Of a stretch of DNA of 64,000 nucleotides, positions 29,601 to 41,600 are shown in pieces (position 1 is the first letter of the stretch; every line of letters starts with the position of its first letter). Origin of the DNA: Cruorifilaria tuberocauda (taxonomy: Eukaryota; Nematoda; Chromadorea; Rhabditida; Onchocercidae); the NCBI GenBank assembly GCA_013365365.1, contig JABVXU010000096.1:93645-157644 (forward strand), written 5' to 3'. Under the pieces are notes generated by a model. That model was not told the origin of the DNA, did not search any database, and worked only from the letters and a program-made list of their open reading frames with translations. The translations under genes and the position numbers were made by a program.

Positions 29601-30807
29601 TCGTATTATTTTAATGATATTTCGCAATTTTGAAATTGCGGGCAATTTAGAATATTGATCAAATGATTTAATAAAAAATAAGCTCTATAATCTACCAGGC
29701 GATCTCGGCACTTTCTCTATTGATTTTTAATAATCGACAAACGGAAAAATCTCGCAACTTCTAACAATTTTAATAGTACCTATAGTGATTTTAATAATTT
29801 TAATAGTAGGCTCATTCTTGATTATTCTGCAAGCTCATTGCAGAAGCTCTTTAAGAGCTTCATCAAACTGTATATTTCATTATTTCTGCAACAAACAACG
29901 AATATCCCTATTTGTTTAGCACTTTTTCTTTCAACGGAAATAGTAGCACAAATATTTATTAGAAACTAAAACAAAACAAAACAAAACGCTTCAAGTGCAA
30001 TAAAACTGACCAAACCTGATAAAAGTGGTAACCAAACTAATACAAGAAGTTCCTTGCTCAAATCAAATTCCCCTATCACAGAGAGATCATTTATTAGGAA
30101 CCGAAAATGCGGATAAAGCACTTAAATTTTTGCAACAGCAGTTTTATGTAGGTAGTATTACTGCATAAAAATTTTCGACTCAAATATTATATATACACAA
30201 AGAATAAAATCAAAATAAGAAATAACTCGGCTGTACGGCGGAATAAAAAAAAATCAAAAAGAATTCGTCTTATTGTGATATTTCAGCTTGGACGACTGCG
30301 AAGCAATAAATAGAGAAAAATGATATCCATTTTAAACCATAATCTTTTCGAGCATAATTTATATCAGCTGTTTTGACCTCTAAATTTGATATAATATTGC
30401 GTCTAGTCTTATGGCAATGAGCATTAAACATCGAAATTTCAGTTGACAAAATTCATCCCTTACTCATTATAAGAACCAACCAAATTTTGATGCAAAACCA
30501 TTAAATCCAGATGAAAAGCAAAAAGATAAAATAAGCTCTTAGTCTAATCGAATAAAAAAATGAGTTAATAACGTAAGTGTCGGGTATTTAGTGACTATTA
30601 GCAATGTAAAAATCACATAATGTGAACTACAGTATTTTTAAAGTATGAGCATTGAACTTTCCTTATATCATCAATTTCGACAACTTTACATAATTATCTT
30701 CCGGCTTCGAAGATCCTAATTCCATCATAGGAGAGAATAGCAAAAATTTATAATTATCAGAGATGACGCAATATATATTGAAGTAACATATAAAAATAGT
30801 AAAAGCA
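26625..30807. other. 4.2 kb AT-rich intergenic region
   Basis: No protein family was recognised. The best open frame is 27093-27287 (plus), which starts shortly after an acceptor-like CTGGACAG and ends at a good AG|GTAAGA donor; it encodes a hydrophobic peptide with one likely membrane span. Another frame at 27593-27781 (plus) is without context. Neither is strong enough to call. Short internal repeats occur near 27990-28110 and 29760-29820. Confidence 0.4.
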
Positions 30808-33800
30808 TTAGTATCGCCCACTTTGCATTGCGTGATTCATTGCTTGCGTAGTAGCTGCTGATGCAGCTGCTCGAACCGCTCCTGATACAGCCTAAATTAA
30901 ATAGAATAATGAAAGAACTATCCGTTTTCCCTTTTATTATTAGAACTTCCAATTTCTGAAAAAGACGTTTCATGTAATCTAAAAACCAGTAATTTTTTAT
31001 CTATACAGCTTTATGTGATCAAATAGGTAGAAGTGTACAAAGCGTTTTCCAGCCCATTATCTCAAATGGATTTGAGATACATTAACAAAACATCATCTAA
31101 ACTCATAATTATTGAGCTCTCCGCAAGAATTATAAAATAGTTACCCGTTTACACCAAAATATGAAAAAAAAATCCTCATCCTACGCCTACGTAACATATG
31201 TGTGCGATAAATGTTTTGATATCCTCTAAATTGAATTTTTCGGCACCTGCGAAAAAAGATATTTAGTATATATAAACTACAATAACCTGTTGAATGTTTC
31301 GATCGGCCATAACACCATCAGAGAATTCTTTGCGTGCTTTGTCCAAACTGAAACCAGCACCACGATAGAAGCGATGGACTCTGAACAATGCAAATAGCAT
31401 TCCAGCGAATGCAGCCGTGAATGCGATCGCTGATATAATCATTAGTAGGGATGCGAATATGCTATGACTGAAGTGGACTATCATAAGACAACACAAAAAT
31501 AGAGAAGTGAATATTACACCGTTTTTCAATTAAACATAGTTATCACAGTGCATTCATTACTAGCAATAAGTTGCATTTGAACCTATCAAGAATTACAGAT
31601 AAATAGGGTGATCCTCATATTAACTTCTAAAAAAAATTGTTTGATCAAATATTTTGATCAAAACAAAATATTATAAAAGAAAGCAAAATAAGAAAATTTA
31701 CTGGAATGTGTTAATAGCATTAATCCAACCGCAAGCATACTGCGACAAACCAAGTGCTTGCACCAGTGTGAATATTGAATGGAAGAAAAGAACGAGGAAG
31801 AACAGCATAAAGTTGAATGAGCTGTCATTCCTGAAATGAGATAAAAATCTTAAGATTTTTCCGGAAGATAAATGCTTCATCAGCATTGGATTAAATATAT
31901 TATAATTTTTGGGTAAAAATTTGTAACTTTTTTGTGACTACAAAAAGAAACTGGCATATACAACCACATATAAAATTATTATTACAAATACGTTAATATA
32001 ACTTTTCGTCACGAATTTTTGATTTATTAAAACAAACTTTTATTCGCCCCATTATTTCGTGCTTAATTGCCGCAATTACTTCAAAGCAAATAGAAAATAA
32101 CATAAAAAACCTGAATGCTTTGTAGACAGGACGAAACCAGAATAGAAACGAACAGGACGAGAGCAGTAAAATCTGTATGATAGCGAGAACCAATATGCCA
32201 ATGGACCCATTGCCAAAAACAACGTAAAAGAAAGATGCAATGACATTAACTGTCAAGGCTAATACATAAGTCAGGAAAACATAATAAACTAAAGTAACCG
32301 TGCGTTGAAACTGTACCGGAATCTCTACTTCGATATCCTGAAATGAAATAAAGTTTTTCCACTTTACTTTATTGTCATTATTATTCACTTTTTTCCACTT
32401 TACTTTATTGTCATTATTATTACTAGATATATATCATGAAGGCATTCTACATACAATTTTAAAAAACATTTATTTTGAAAAGTATTTAAGTGATTATTCT
32501 AATATACTAAATAAGTGAACCAAAAAGAACTACAGTTCTTTCCCATTCACCATACAAGAATGAGATAAAGTTGACAACATAATTTATGCCACTAAAATGT
32601 GAAACAATTTCGCAATTCAAGGAAAAAAAGAATACCTCATATTTTCTTGAATAATCATTTCAAAAATACCTGGTAAAAACACGGCTGCAGTGGAATAAAA
32701 GATGGAAGTGGTGGCCAATTATGAGGCCGCGCGTTTCCTGTGGGAGCACCAATTCGCTGCTGTCGTTCTAATTCTTGCTCTCTCCTACGCAATTCCTGAG
32801 CTTTTCGTTCCAGTTCCTCTTGACGTCGAAACAGCTCATCATTACTCATTACTTGTGTCGAGACTCTTATCGGAATCGCTCCAGGTCCAGGCTGAAATTC
32901 AAAAGATTATGGAACGGCAGCAAATTGGAAACTAGAAGTTTGAAAAACAAGTAATCGACAATTGGAATTTATTTAATCTCAATCTTACTTCCAAATCTAA
33001 TATCCATCATTTTTAGTAATTTTTTCTCAATATGCTATTACGAGATTAAACTGTACTCTTTCGTATTCATAGCACACGAAAGAGTGCAATTTAGTCTCGT
33101 CAATTTAAGTCAAAAACATATCAAGCAATACGGTCACACCGGAATATTACTATTTGTTGAATGCTGGTACTTGAAATAATTACATGAGATGCAATTTTTT
33201 ATTGATTGATCAAATCTAAATAATTGATCAAATCAAAATTAATTAAAAGATAATTTTCCAGACTTTTTACTTTTTCGAATTCCTATTAGCTATAAATAAA
33301 TAATAAAGCCGGAGATTAAATGGAAAGAGACGGGAGTCGACAGAAATGAACTATGCATTACATTTCGAAATTGAAACACTGTTATTATTGCCTTTATCTT
33401 TCTGATTTTTGCTCTACTTTTTGGATCTGTTTTGCACAAAATAAACGCTACACGAACACTTGTTAATATCAGTAGATTATTAAAGATCTATATCTAAAAA
33501 AGAAATCTGACTAATGCTCGCATTATAGAAAACCTTTAAGAATATGAATATAATGAAAATTTAAGCATAACATGTACAGTATTAATACTCATTTAAGTGA
33601 CTGTGATATCAGCGATAATTTCTGGAATTCACAATGTTGATGAAATTGCGTCATCATTATAATTAATTCTTATTGTAAGTAATAATCTATTTCACAAATT
33701 TCATGAAGCGCTTCTGCAAGTCTCATCAACATTATTCAAATGTAATGGTAACGCTATGCCAATATATTTTTAAATGAAAAACAAACTGACCAATAAGAGA

Positions 33801-35124
33801 ATTGAACTGGTTTGAGGAAGAAGCTATGTTAAAGAAATTTTGCGAATAAAGAAACAAAATGACACTAAAAGAAATGGACATGAAGCATGACCAGCATACA
33901 AACTATCGATTAATCAATAACTTAGATGATGGGAAAAGATCTGCATTAAATATAATCCAGGCGCATTTTATTCAAATCATACTAATAGCTCAGGAAGTCA
34001 AATAACGAGGAATTGTGAAGATTTTTCTATAGTGAGTTGAAAAATAAAAACACTAAAAATCTTTTTCAAAGTGTCACTCAAAGAAAAGGTATTTGTGATA
34101 CTAATAAACAAAACGCCATTTTTTGCCAATGTTTCAGGCCAGCTTAACAAAATTAACATTGAAAAACAACAACGGTAATTATGCAAGCTATGTACGACGA
34201 CAAATGGTTTTTAGTTCGGAATATAAAAAAAGTTTTCTTTTAATCTGTAAGAGATTTAGCGGAAGATACCAATCTCTGGGAAAAATTATTGAACAAAAAT
34301 ACATATTAGTAATATCTGTAATTCAATAATGTACTCACCAATCACATTTTGCCACATGAAATTTGTTAAACAGTGGTCTTTGCAAAGGCCGTTTTCACGG
34401 TACTGTACAAATGATAAAAATATCTTACACAACCTATTTAATTCCATAGCAGCATTTTATTTAGGCCTCTTTATTTCATTTAGTTGTTTTAATTAGTGGA
34501 CATCGAACTATAACTAAATCAAAATTTTTTTTTAGTCAAACAGCATTTATTACAGAAAATAGCGTTGTAATTTGAAATTAAGAATCTAGTGAATATATTT
34601 TTGTAGCAAAAGCACTAACAAACAAATATATCTCGCTTACCTGCGCGTGAGGTCTCGAAGGAGCAGACTGCGCATTTCGAGCAAATGGATTGAAATCTTC
34701 GTTGGGATCTGTTGTTCCTTGGCTAACAGCTTGTTGCACGCTCGGATCCTAAATATATGCTTTTTAATATTCATCATTTTCAGAATGCTTGAATGCGCCT
34801 ATTAGACAAAAATTTTTAAATTGTCACAAACCAATGGAATTCCAATCCCCAAACAAAACGGAGTAGTTGGCTGTGATATGAATTCAACAGGTACATTAAA
34901 ATATTGCATAAAAACTACTGTTTCGATTTTTATTTACGTTTCTCTCACAAAAAAAGAAGAGCGATGAACTGAGTATTATCTCCGAACTTCCCATTGTATA
35001 AGTCTGAAATCATTTGACGTGATTTAACCAAATTTTTGATGCACCTCTAAATACCTCCAAATTTAAATCCTTGTCAACATACCGCAAATGGATCCGCGAA
35101 TGGATTCGAATTCAAACCTGCCAT
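30808..35124 (-). CDS. scm-1: Secretory carrier-associated membrane protein (SCAMP)
   Basis: Four-span membrane protein of recycling and secretory vesicles. Seven exons join in phase: 35083-35124, 34641-34748, 32670-32891, 32111-32337, 31702-31830, 31287-31467 and 30808-30891, giving 330 residues. The cytosolic N terminus has NPF at residues 7-9 and 34-36, motifs that bind EH domains in the family, plus DPF. A coiled-coil at ~75-105 (RRQEELERKAQELRRREQEL) leads to NWPPLPSFIPLQPCFYQ and EIPVQFQRTV, both SCAMP signatures. Spans 1 and 2 follow; then FWFRPVYKAFR, the conserved E-peptide on the cytosolic side, then SSFNFMLFFLVLFFHSIF and the last two spans. The tail holds HRFYRGAGFSLDKARKEF and a small Ala-rich end (AASAATTQAMNHAM). 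Length and layout are normal. Intron 2 carries a strong hairpin and intron 3 a 36-bp tandem repeat. Confidence 0.96.
32351..32422. repeat. 36-bp tandem repeat, two copies
   Basis: The word TTTTTCCACTTTACTTTATT followed by GTCATTATTATT occurs twice with a 36-bp period and almost no mismatches. It sits 13 bp upstream (in gene sense) of SCAMP exon 4, overlapping the region where the branch point should be. Confidence 0.9.
33040..33100. repeat. Near-perfect inverted repeat (25-bp arms, 11-nt loop)
   Basis: Left arm 33040-33064, loop 33065-33075, right arm 33076-33100. The arms pair at 22 of 25 positions. The three differences are all transitions: read as plus-strand RNA, two become G-U pairs and one is C-A; read as minus-strand RNA, one becomes G-U. 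It lies in SCAMP intron 2. The size suits a small pre-miRNA or an IR remnant of a transposon; no mature species can be inferred from sequence. Confidence 0.85.
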
Positions 35125-36673
35125 TAGTTAGCAACCACTCTAAGTCAACTCTGCACTGTGTACTACAATACAGGCCAATTATCCTACAAAGAAAATAATT
35201 ATATTGCTGAAAATCTTGAATAATTATACATCGCACAATACCATATATGCAATGATGCCTACTGTATGTCACTATGAATCAGTCAAAGTTCATGAAATAA
35301 CTAGACCAATCGTTTACAAAATCTCTGTTCCATGGCTTTGTTATAAATTGCCTTGCCTAATCAAAACCTAACAGTCGAAAACAAGGAACTGTACAGAACC
35401 AGACCATCATTAACAAATCGATTTCAAAACAATTCCCCCAACTGACCTTACCTCATCACTTCTCCATGCCAACAGCGACCGCACGTACAACGCGTCCACA
35501 AGGCATTCTGGTCGCGAGATGCAAATGTTTGTGTCATTGCGACATCGCCCCACACAAAAGATGCCAATTCAATGTAATGGAGAAGATTCTATCGCAGTTA
35601 TACATAACTTCGATAGCATGAACAGAAATGTGCAAGTTGCAATAATGATCCTTACAAATGAGAGGGGAGAGACGTTCAAACGTACGCTCGGAAATGTGCC
35701 GAGTGGAAATGGAGGATTATGAGCAATCGGATCAATAGTTCTCCTCCTCACTGGTACATCTCGGTACATAACATTTTTCTTCACTTTATTGAAATCCATG
35801 CATTAAATCAGTTGCTTATTCAAACACAATTTGTATTTCTTTTAACCTGTATTTTTCTACCGTCGATTATTCATATCACTGATGAACTCAGTATCGGATG
35901 TTTCATGTCATCCATTTTTCACTCCCATATTCGTATATAAAATATCGTCTGTTATTTAGAGTGATTATTTCAGTGTTTCCTATGTTTGATGAAGATATTT
36001 ACACGTAAAGATTTTTTTCAGTAACCATAAATTCTCATCATGAAATCTCAGTGGTTGCAAAATGAGAAATATTTTACTTCATCCCAATCGTACTAATGAT
36101 GATAATAATGTTGTATTATATCATTTTCACAGGAATAATTTATTATTGAAATATTTCAATTTTGCTTAAGTTCAGAATTTTACAATGTTCAAAATGGCAT
36201 AAGGTATGATGATTAAATCAGTCACAAACTTTGATATGGTATTATTTATGACTGTATCTTGTTATAGTGAAGAATTGAAGGCAACAAGAACAACATTATA
36301 TTTTATTTTTTGAGAAGTAAAAGTTATATTCGATGTATTATCGTAAGGAATAAAATACGGTTGGAACATGGAGGATTATAGAAATTTTAATCAGAATTTA
36401 AATATTTCTAGTTAGAGTTTAAATATTTCTATTCCTAGGTGTTCTATCATTTTTCATTTAAAAGAAAAAAGAAAATGGATACTGTGTTATTCTAATTTCT
36501 AATGAACTTTGAAGTGCAACTGAATGCATTATACAGAATAGCTGGATATAGTACATGATTTATAAATGGAATATTAATCTTATATCACATAACTGTTTGA
36601 AAACTAAAACCGAAAACTAAAATACTTCCAAATTTTATTCCATCATTTCTGAGCTTCGTATAAGAATCAAATA
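35125..36673. other. SCAMP 5' region / nlp-12 3' flank
   Basis: The stretch 35440-35560 is less AT-rich than its surroundings and read on the minus strand ends in a good GAG|GTAAGG donor at about 35452. It is the likeliest non-coding first exon and promoter of SCAMP, whose ATG exon follows an acceptor CACAGTGCAG. The overlapping open frames at 35519-35799 on both strands have no similarity. Confidence 0.4.
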
Positions 36674-39045
36674 TCAGTAGAAGTAATCCGGTGCTTCCTC
36701 CATACCTCTCTTTCCGAATTGTAGTGGTCGAAAGCTTTTTTTACCAAACTGCAGTGGTCGATGACCATCGCGCTTGCCGAACTGCAAAATGTTTATGTAG
36801 AATGATTATATCCGTCGTATCTTTGTATTGAGATTTCTTTCTTAAATTTCTCCTCTTCAGCATAAGTTATATTTTGTTAATTTTAATTGTGTCGAAGAAA
36901 TCTTGTTTACCCTTATTTTTGCTCCTTTAAAAAAAATAAGCGAAACTGCTTCCAATGTTTTAAACAGTTATATCTTAATTTAAATTAAATTTAGTGTCGT
37001 TTCTAAGCCGAAAAACTGATTTCATAGAATATTGATCTGGTCAGTAAAAGTTTAATGCTAATAAACTCCATTCCGCAGCAAATAAGGCCAAGTCTATTAT
37101 GCTTATTGCCATCAGAAATAATTAGTAATGATACAAGTTAAATTTATTAAAAAAAATCTGCACGACAAACTTCACTTTTTTCTAGTAATAAATAAAATAG
37201 TTTTGCATATTTTTGTGTAAAAATTTTACCTGTTGAAAAAGTATTTATAGAATGGAAAGAAATGGCCCACGATATCTTAATAATCTTTAATGCGATGATA
37301 TCTGAAGATTTGTCAATTGCTATGAAGCAATTAAGGAATTGAAATTACTGTCAGCTAACGCTGATGAAAAGAGTCGAAAATTATGCATGTTAAAAAAATG
37401 TGAATTCTTAAAGTGAAAAACAAAGTTGACTAGGCGAAGTAATGGAATACAGTCTAAGCAATAACTCTCTGAAGGAAGTTACAAGAAATGCTATCAATAT
37501 GAAGTATGAATGTGAAATATGTTATATGAAATATGTTATAGGAAATGAAACGAAAAGAAATATTTAAATTTTTAGTTTACGAATATTTTTCAAATTTCAG
37601 TAAAAATAGAAGAGAATTTTTTTCTTTTTCATTTTAAATGGAAAAACTTTTTGTTCTAATTTTTCCAGTGAAATTATTGCAGTTTTCATTCGAAGATTTT
37701 AGCTTTTTAATTCAAAACATTGCAACTGTCCATGTATCAAAAAGTTGTAAATTGCAAAATTCTAAAACAAGGTAAGTTAATAAATAAAAATGAATTGATT
37801 AAGTTCATTACTCAAAAAATGAAACTGTGCAAGTAGTACCGCAATTACCATTGAAAATGAAATAAAAAAATGGCATTATTAATTAGTTGGATGAAATCTG
37901 AGTGTAACCATTTTATGCGTCCTCTGTGAGCTCAAGATTATCTGTAGCTTTTAATTTGGTTAAAAAAAATTTTCAGAGATTTTCTGTGATACTGGAATTT
38001 CCTGCATTAAATATAGATGGTTATTGTAATACCGTCCATATCTTTGTTTCACCTTTATTTATTAATTAGATCGATGTGTATTCATGCGGAAGAGTGATAC
38101 TACCTGACAATACCAAAATGTGGTAAATATGGTGGATATGACAGCTATAATATCCGAAAATTTTCATTTTATTTAAAAAAGTCTTGTCTCTGGATCGTTT
38201 CTATTTTTCCGTACACTTTTTTACCTCTCACATCTTTTTTGCTGCTATCTTTGGGCATTTCTTTTTCATTTTACATTTCTCTTTCAATTTACTTCAAATT
38301 ATTTTGCGCTACATATTCTCTCATTTTTATTGTAATTAATGAAAATGTGAAACTTTCCAATTCATTCAAAATGAAGGCTTAATCCAAGAGTTTAAAAGAT
38401 GACTCTCGAACAGAAATCGCATGGTCGTATATGCTGTGCACAACTTTATTTGAATAAGTAAATGAGAAATTTAGAAAGGGGGTTTTATGGACTAGAATTT
38501 TAATGGAAAGTGACAATGTTTGAAATTTTTGGCAGCTAAAGAGCATTTACATCATTAATTCTTTTTGGTGTCTAAAGGAGCAAAATTTGTAAGCAGCAAA
38601 AATGAGGTTATTATTCGGCAAGATTGGAACAAAAGGTTTAAGAAGCAAACAGTTCGCTTCGAAATTATATCTATTCCTTGATTGATCTAAATCATTCTGA
38701 TACCATCAAATACGGAAATTTTTTAAACAATTTTGTCAAATAATTTATTCATTGCTTTTTTTGGTATGGAAATTCGTAAATGAAATACTTTTCGAAGCAT
38801 TATTCTTAAATGTCAAAAATGGAAACACGAAACAGAAAACTTAGATCACAATTTAAAAATAATATCTGATCCAATTCAGTTTAGAAGAAAGAAAACTGAC
38901 ATTTAGAAAGAGAAAGGGAACTAACCTGCAACGGTCGATAGTCTCTGTCTTGCCTGTCGAATCGATCAGACCGTAAATTGCAATTCGCAGCGATACTGAT
39001 GAAACCAAGACCGAAAAGAATTGAAGTAATCCAATAGTGAAGCAT
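36674..39045 (-). CDS. nlp-12: NLP-12 / cholecystokinin-like neuropeptide precursor
   Basis: Two exons join in phase 0: 38926-39045 and 36674-36781, giving a 75-residue precursor. Residues 1-22 (MLHYWITSILFGLGFISIAANC) form a signal peptide, split here as MLHYWITSILFG and LGFISIAANC. Three amidated peptides follow, each ending in the invariant RPLQFG plus a dibasic site: DYRPLQFG-KR, DGHRPLQFG-KK and SFRPLQFG-KR, then a C-terminal flank GMEEAPDYFY. The first is released after RQDR. C. elegans NLP-12 makes DYRPLQF-amide and DGYRPLQF-amide, ligands of the CCK-type receptors CKR-1 and CKR-2 that modulate locomotion and digestion. The third copy (SFRPLQF) is extra relative to what I recall for C. 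elegans. A 2144-bp intron cuts the first peptide between Gln and Phe, so neither exon alone shows the precursor. No other reading in this area competes. Confidence 0.93.
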
Positions 39046-41394
39046 TTCCTTTCCCAAGACGAGATTTTTCGATCAGAAAATATAAACGCCAAATATGCTG
39101 CAAGAACGTAAACAGCTTTTGTCTTTTGTAATTATTTCCCGGAAGCGGATAATACTGGGCGAATACAGCCAAGTTAACTCAGTGGTGTTCAAATCTAAAA
39201 CCCTATTATAGTAGTAATGCGGAATCTGACTGGTGGATGAATTTATTTTACGAGTCCCACGAGGAACGGATTTCATTATCAACCGTTGGAACGTCATTTC
39301 ATTAATTCTGAAGGCCTGTCCTATTACATCTACGAAGCAACGTAACATGCATGAGAAACAGACTAAGTATTTAACAATTAAGTATTCACGCATTTGTCAT
39401 TTCAGAATCATTCCTCATATTTAATTTAATTTATCAACGAGTAAATAAATAAAAAACGTCTTTGGCATTTTCAATTGATTAATGGTGCAAAACCATGAAA
39501 TAATTTTATGTGTGCAAGCATTTGATTTTAATTTACATTGAAAACTGAACAGTTTGTAAAATGAGCAAAAGATATGATTTGCTGAAATTACAGCTTCAGT
39601 TGTAAATAGGCAGATATTCCAGAACTGTGGCTGATAAAGCGATTATATTATTAGGGCTCACACTTTGGCTTTAAATTAATTCGCTTCTCGTTATAAATTC
39701 TTGGTTGGTTTGGAGCGATAAACAGCGCTACGTAGATCAGTTAAATTCTATGTTGCCATAGTTTTATGGGGGAATATTTTATTGTCATGAATTGTTTTCA
39801 CTTCTTCTCCTCAGAAAAAATAACTAATAGAAGGAAATAAACAATATATACTTTCTGTTTTTGAGACCAAGTGGATGATGTGGAGGGAAGAGGGTTAATT
39901 GTTTCAGGGGCTCTTGTCCATTAATGTAATCAGATGGAGAAGAGGAGAACGGATCACTCTAGTTAGTTTTCATAAAAGAATGAAAAAATATTGAGTTTTA
40001 TGCGAATGAACTTGTTAATAATTATGACGTTTATGGCATAATGCCACAGGTAGCCAATGTTATCCTACGGATATCAATTGAACTCCATTTAAGTTAATGC
40101 AGAATTTCAAATCTATACTTGAAAGTGGTAATTTTAGATGAGTGAATAGTTGAGGAACAGATGAAAGTGAGCTTTGGAGATGAAAATTTGGTCATGCACC
40201 CTCCTGATGCTACCTTTCAAATTAATTTCTTCCCTTTTCTTTTATGCTATTTTGTCCTTCTCTTCCAAAAGAATAATTAATTCTGTTTCGATGAAATCAT
40301 TCTTCATCTTCATCATTCTTCATTTCTTCTTTTCTGAACTTGCATCCATGATTAATATTATTAACTAAAGGTGCATTGATTATCCGAATAATATGTAGGA
40401 AATTATTGCAAATATATCTATTTTATTACTAATTGAAATTATCGAAGTATTTTTTCTTCACTTCTTAATCACGGGAAATTGTTTAAATTTAGTTTATTTG
40501 CTACTTTTTTTGAAGTTTAATGTGAAGAGAGCTTACAGTTCAATATTACTCTAAAGTCTGATAAATATTTTATTTACATTCAATATATCAAAAAATGATT
40601 TATAACGTCCTTTTCTCATAGCAACATTTATCGAAATATGTAAAATTTATAAGAAGGAATAAAATTATTATCGGTATAGAAATCTATTCCAAAATTACAT
40701 AGAAAAGGAAAATTAATATTACTTATTCTTTTGTATTGAATGAATTAATTTAAAAATAAACTCTTATTACATGTTTGGTTCATCTAGTTGTTTGAAAACT
40801 TAATTTTGTTGCATGAAACGTGCATAAGTCTGATTTCTTCGAACTGAAGAATTTTTGTATGCATGAGCTCATAGCGAGAGATGACAAAAAAGTTATAAAT
40901 TCAATAATTCTTCAAATTGAATTTACAACAATATAATAATTCTGGAATTGGGAGTTCTTCTAATTCCAGCACAGAGTTTAAAAGTTACAGAAAAAACGTA
41001 TTGATAGCGTACAAAAAATTAAATTTAACAAGTGAAGCAATGAAGTTGAAGCAATTAGGAGGATTTCATCGCTATCGATTAGAATCAGTAGTGTTTATCA
41101 TGCATATTTTTGATCCTACTTCTATCTTGATAAAAGTAATCCGGGTGATTATAATACTAGGTGAAAAAATGGCTTAATTTGAAGTTTTAATCATTTAAAT
41201 ATCCTATTCATAATAAATTTCCACGTTAGTATAATGAATTGTACATTTTAAATGAAAATGAGTCAATTAACTTTTGATTACCTTTGAAAAATTTCATTTT
41301 TGCCAATTTGTCTACGAAATTGCAATTTCAAAATTAGAAGCATTTTTTCTCTTAATTATGATCATTAAAGGATAAATATTTTTCAGTCTTTAAA

Positions 41395-41600
41395 CAAATC
41401 GTATAGATACGTATGGAAATCGTGTAGAAAAAGTAATTTGGACGTATTTGATCACGTTGATGATGCAACTCAAAATCAATAATTTGAAATTAAAGACTTC
41501 TGAAGTTCTGAATATGATAACCAACAGAAATTTATATTATTTGAGGTTTTTGAGAAATTTTTTGACCAATTTAAAACGTTAAAAATATAATGCCTTAAGT
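41395..41600. repeat. Decayed direct repeat, copy A
   Basis: Shares ordered words with 43560-43750: ATTTGATCA.GTTGATGA, a TTGAAATTAAAGACT / CTGAAATTAAAGACT block, and AAGTTCTGAATATGATAAC. Divergence is clear but the order and spacing are kept. Confidence 0.6.

Noticed and set aside
32702..32935. Plus-strand 77-residue open frame
   Set aside because: Antisense to SCAMP exon 3.
35098..35125. GGATTCGAATTC, similar to a tRNA T-loop
   Set aside because: It is SCAMP exon 1 coding sequence and no cloverleaf can be drawn around it.
35519..35799. Overlapping open frames on both strands upstream of SCAMP
   Set aside because: Neither has similarity or splice support; the less AT-rich sequence is better explained as a promoter or non-coding first exon.
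38853..39393. Several minus-strand open frames around 39 kb
   Set aside because: They overlap the nlp-12 first exon in other frames; only the frame with the signal peptide joins to the RPLQFG exon.
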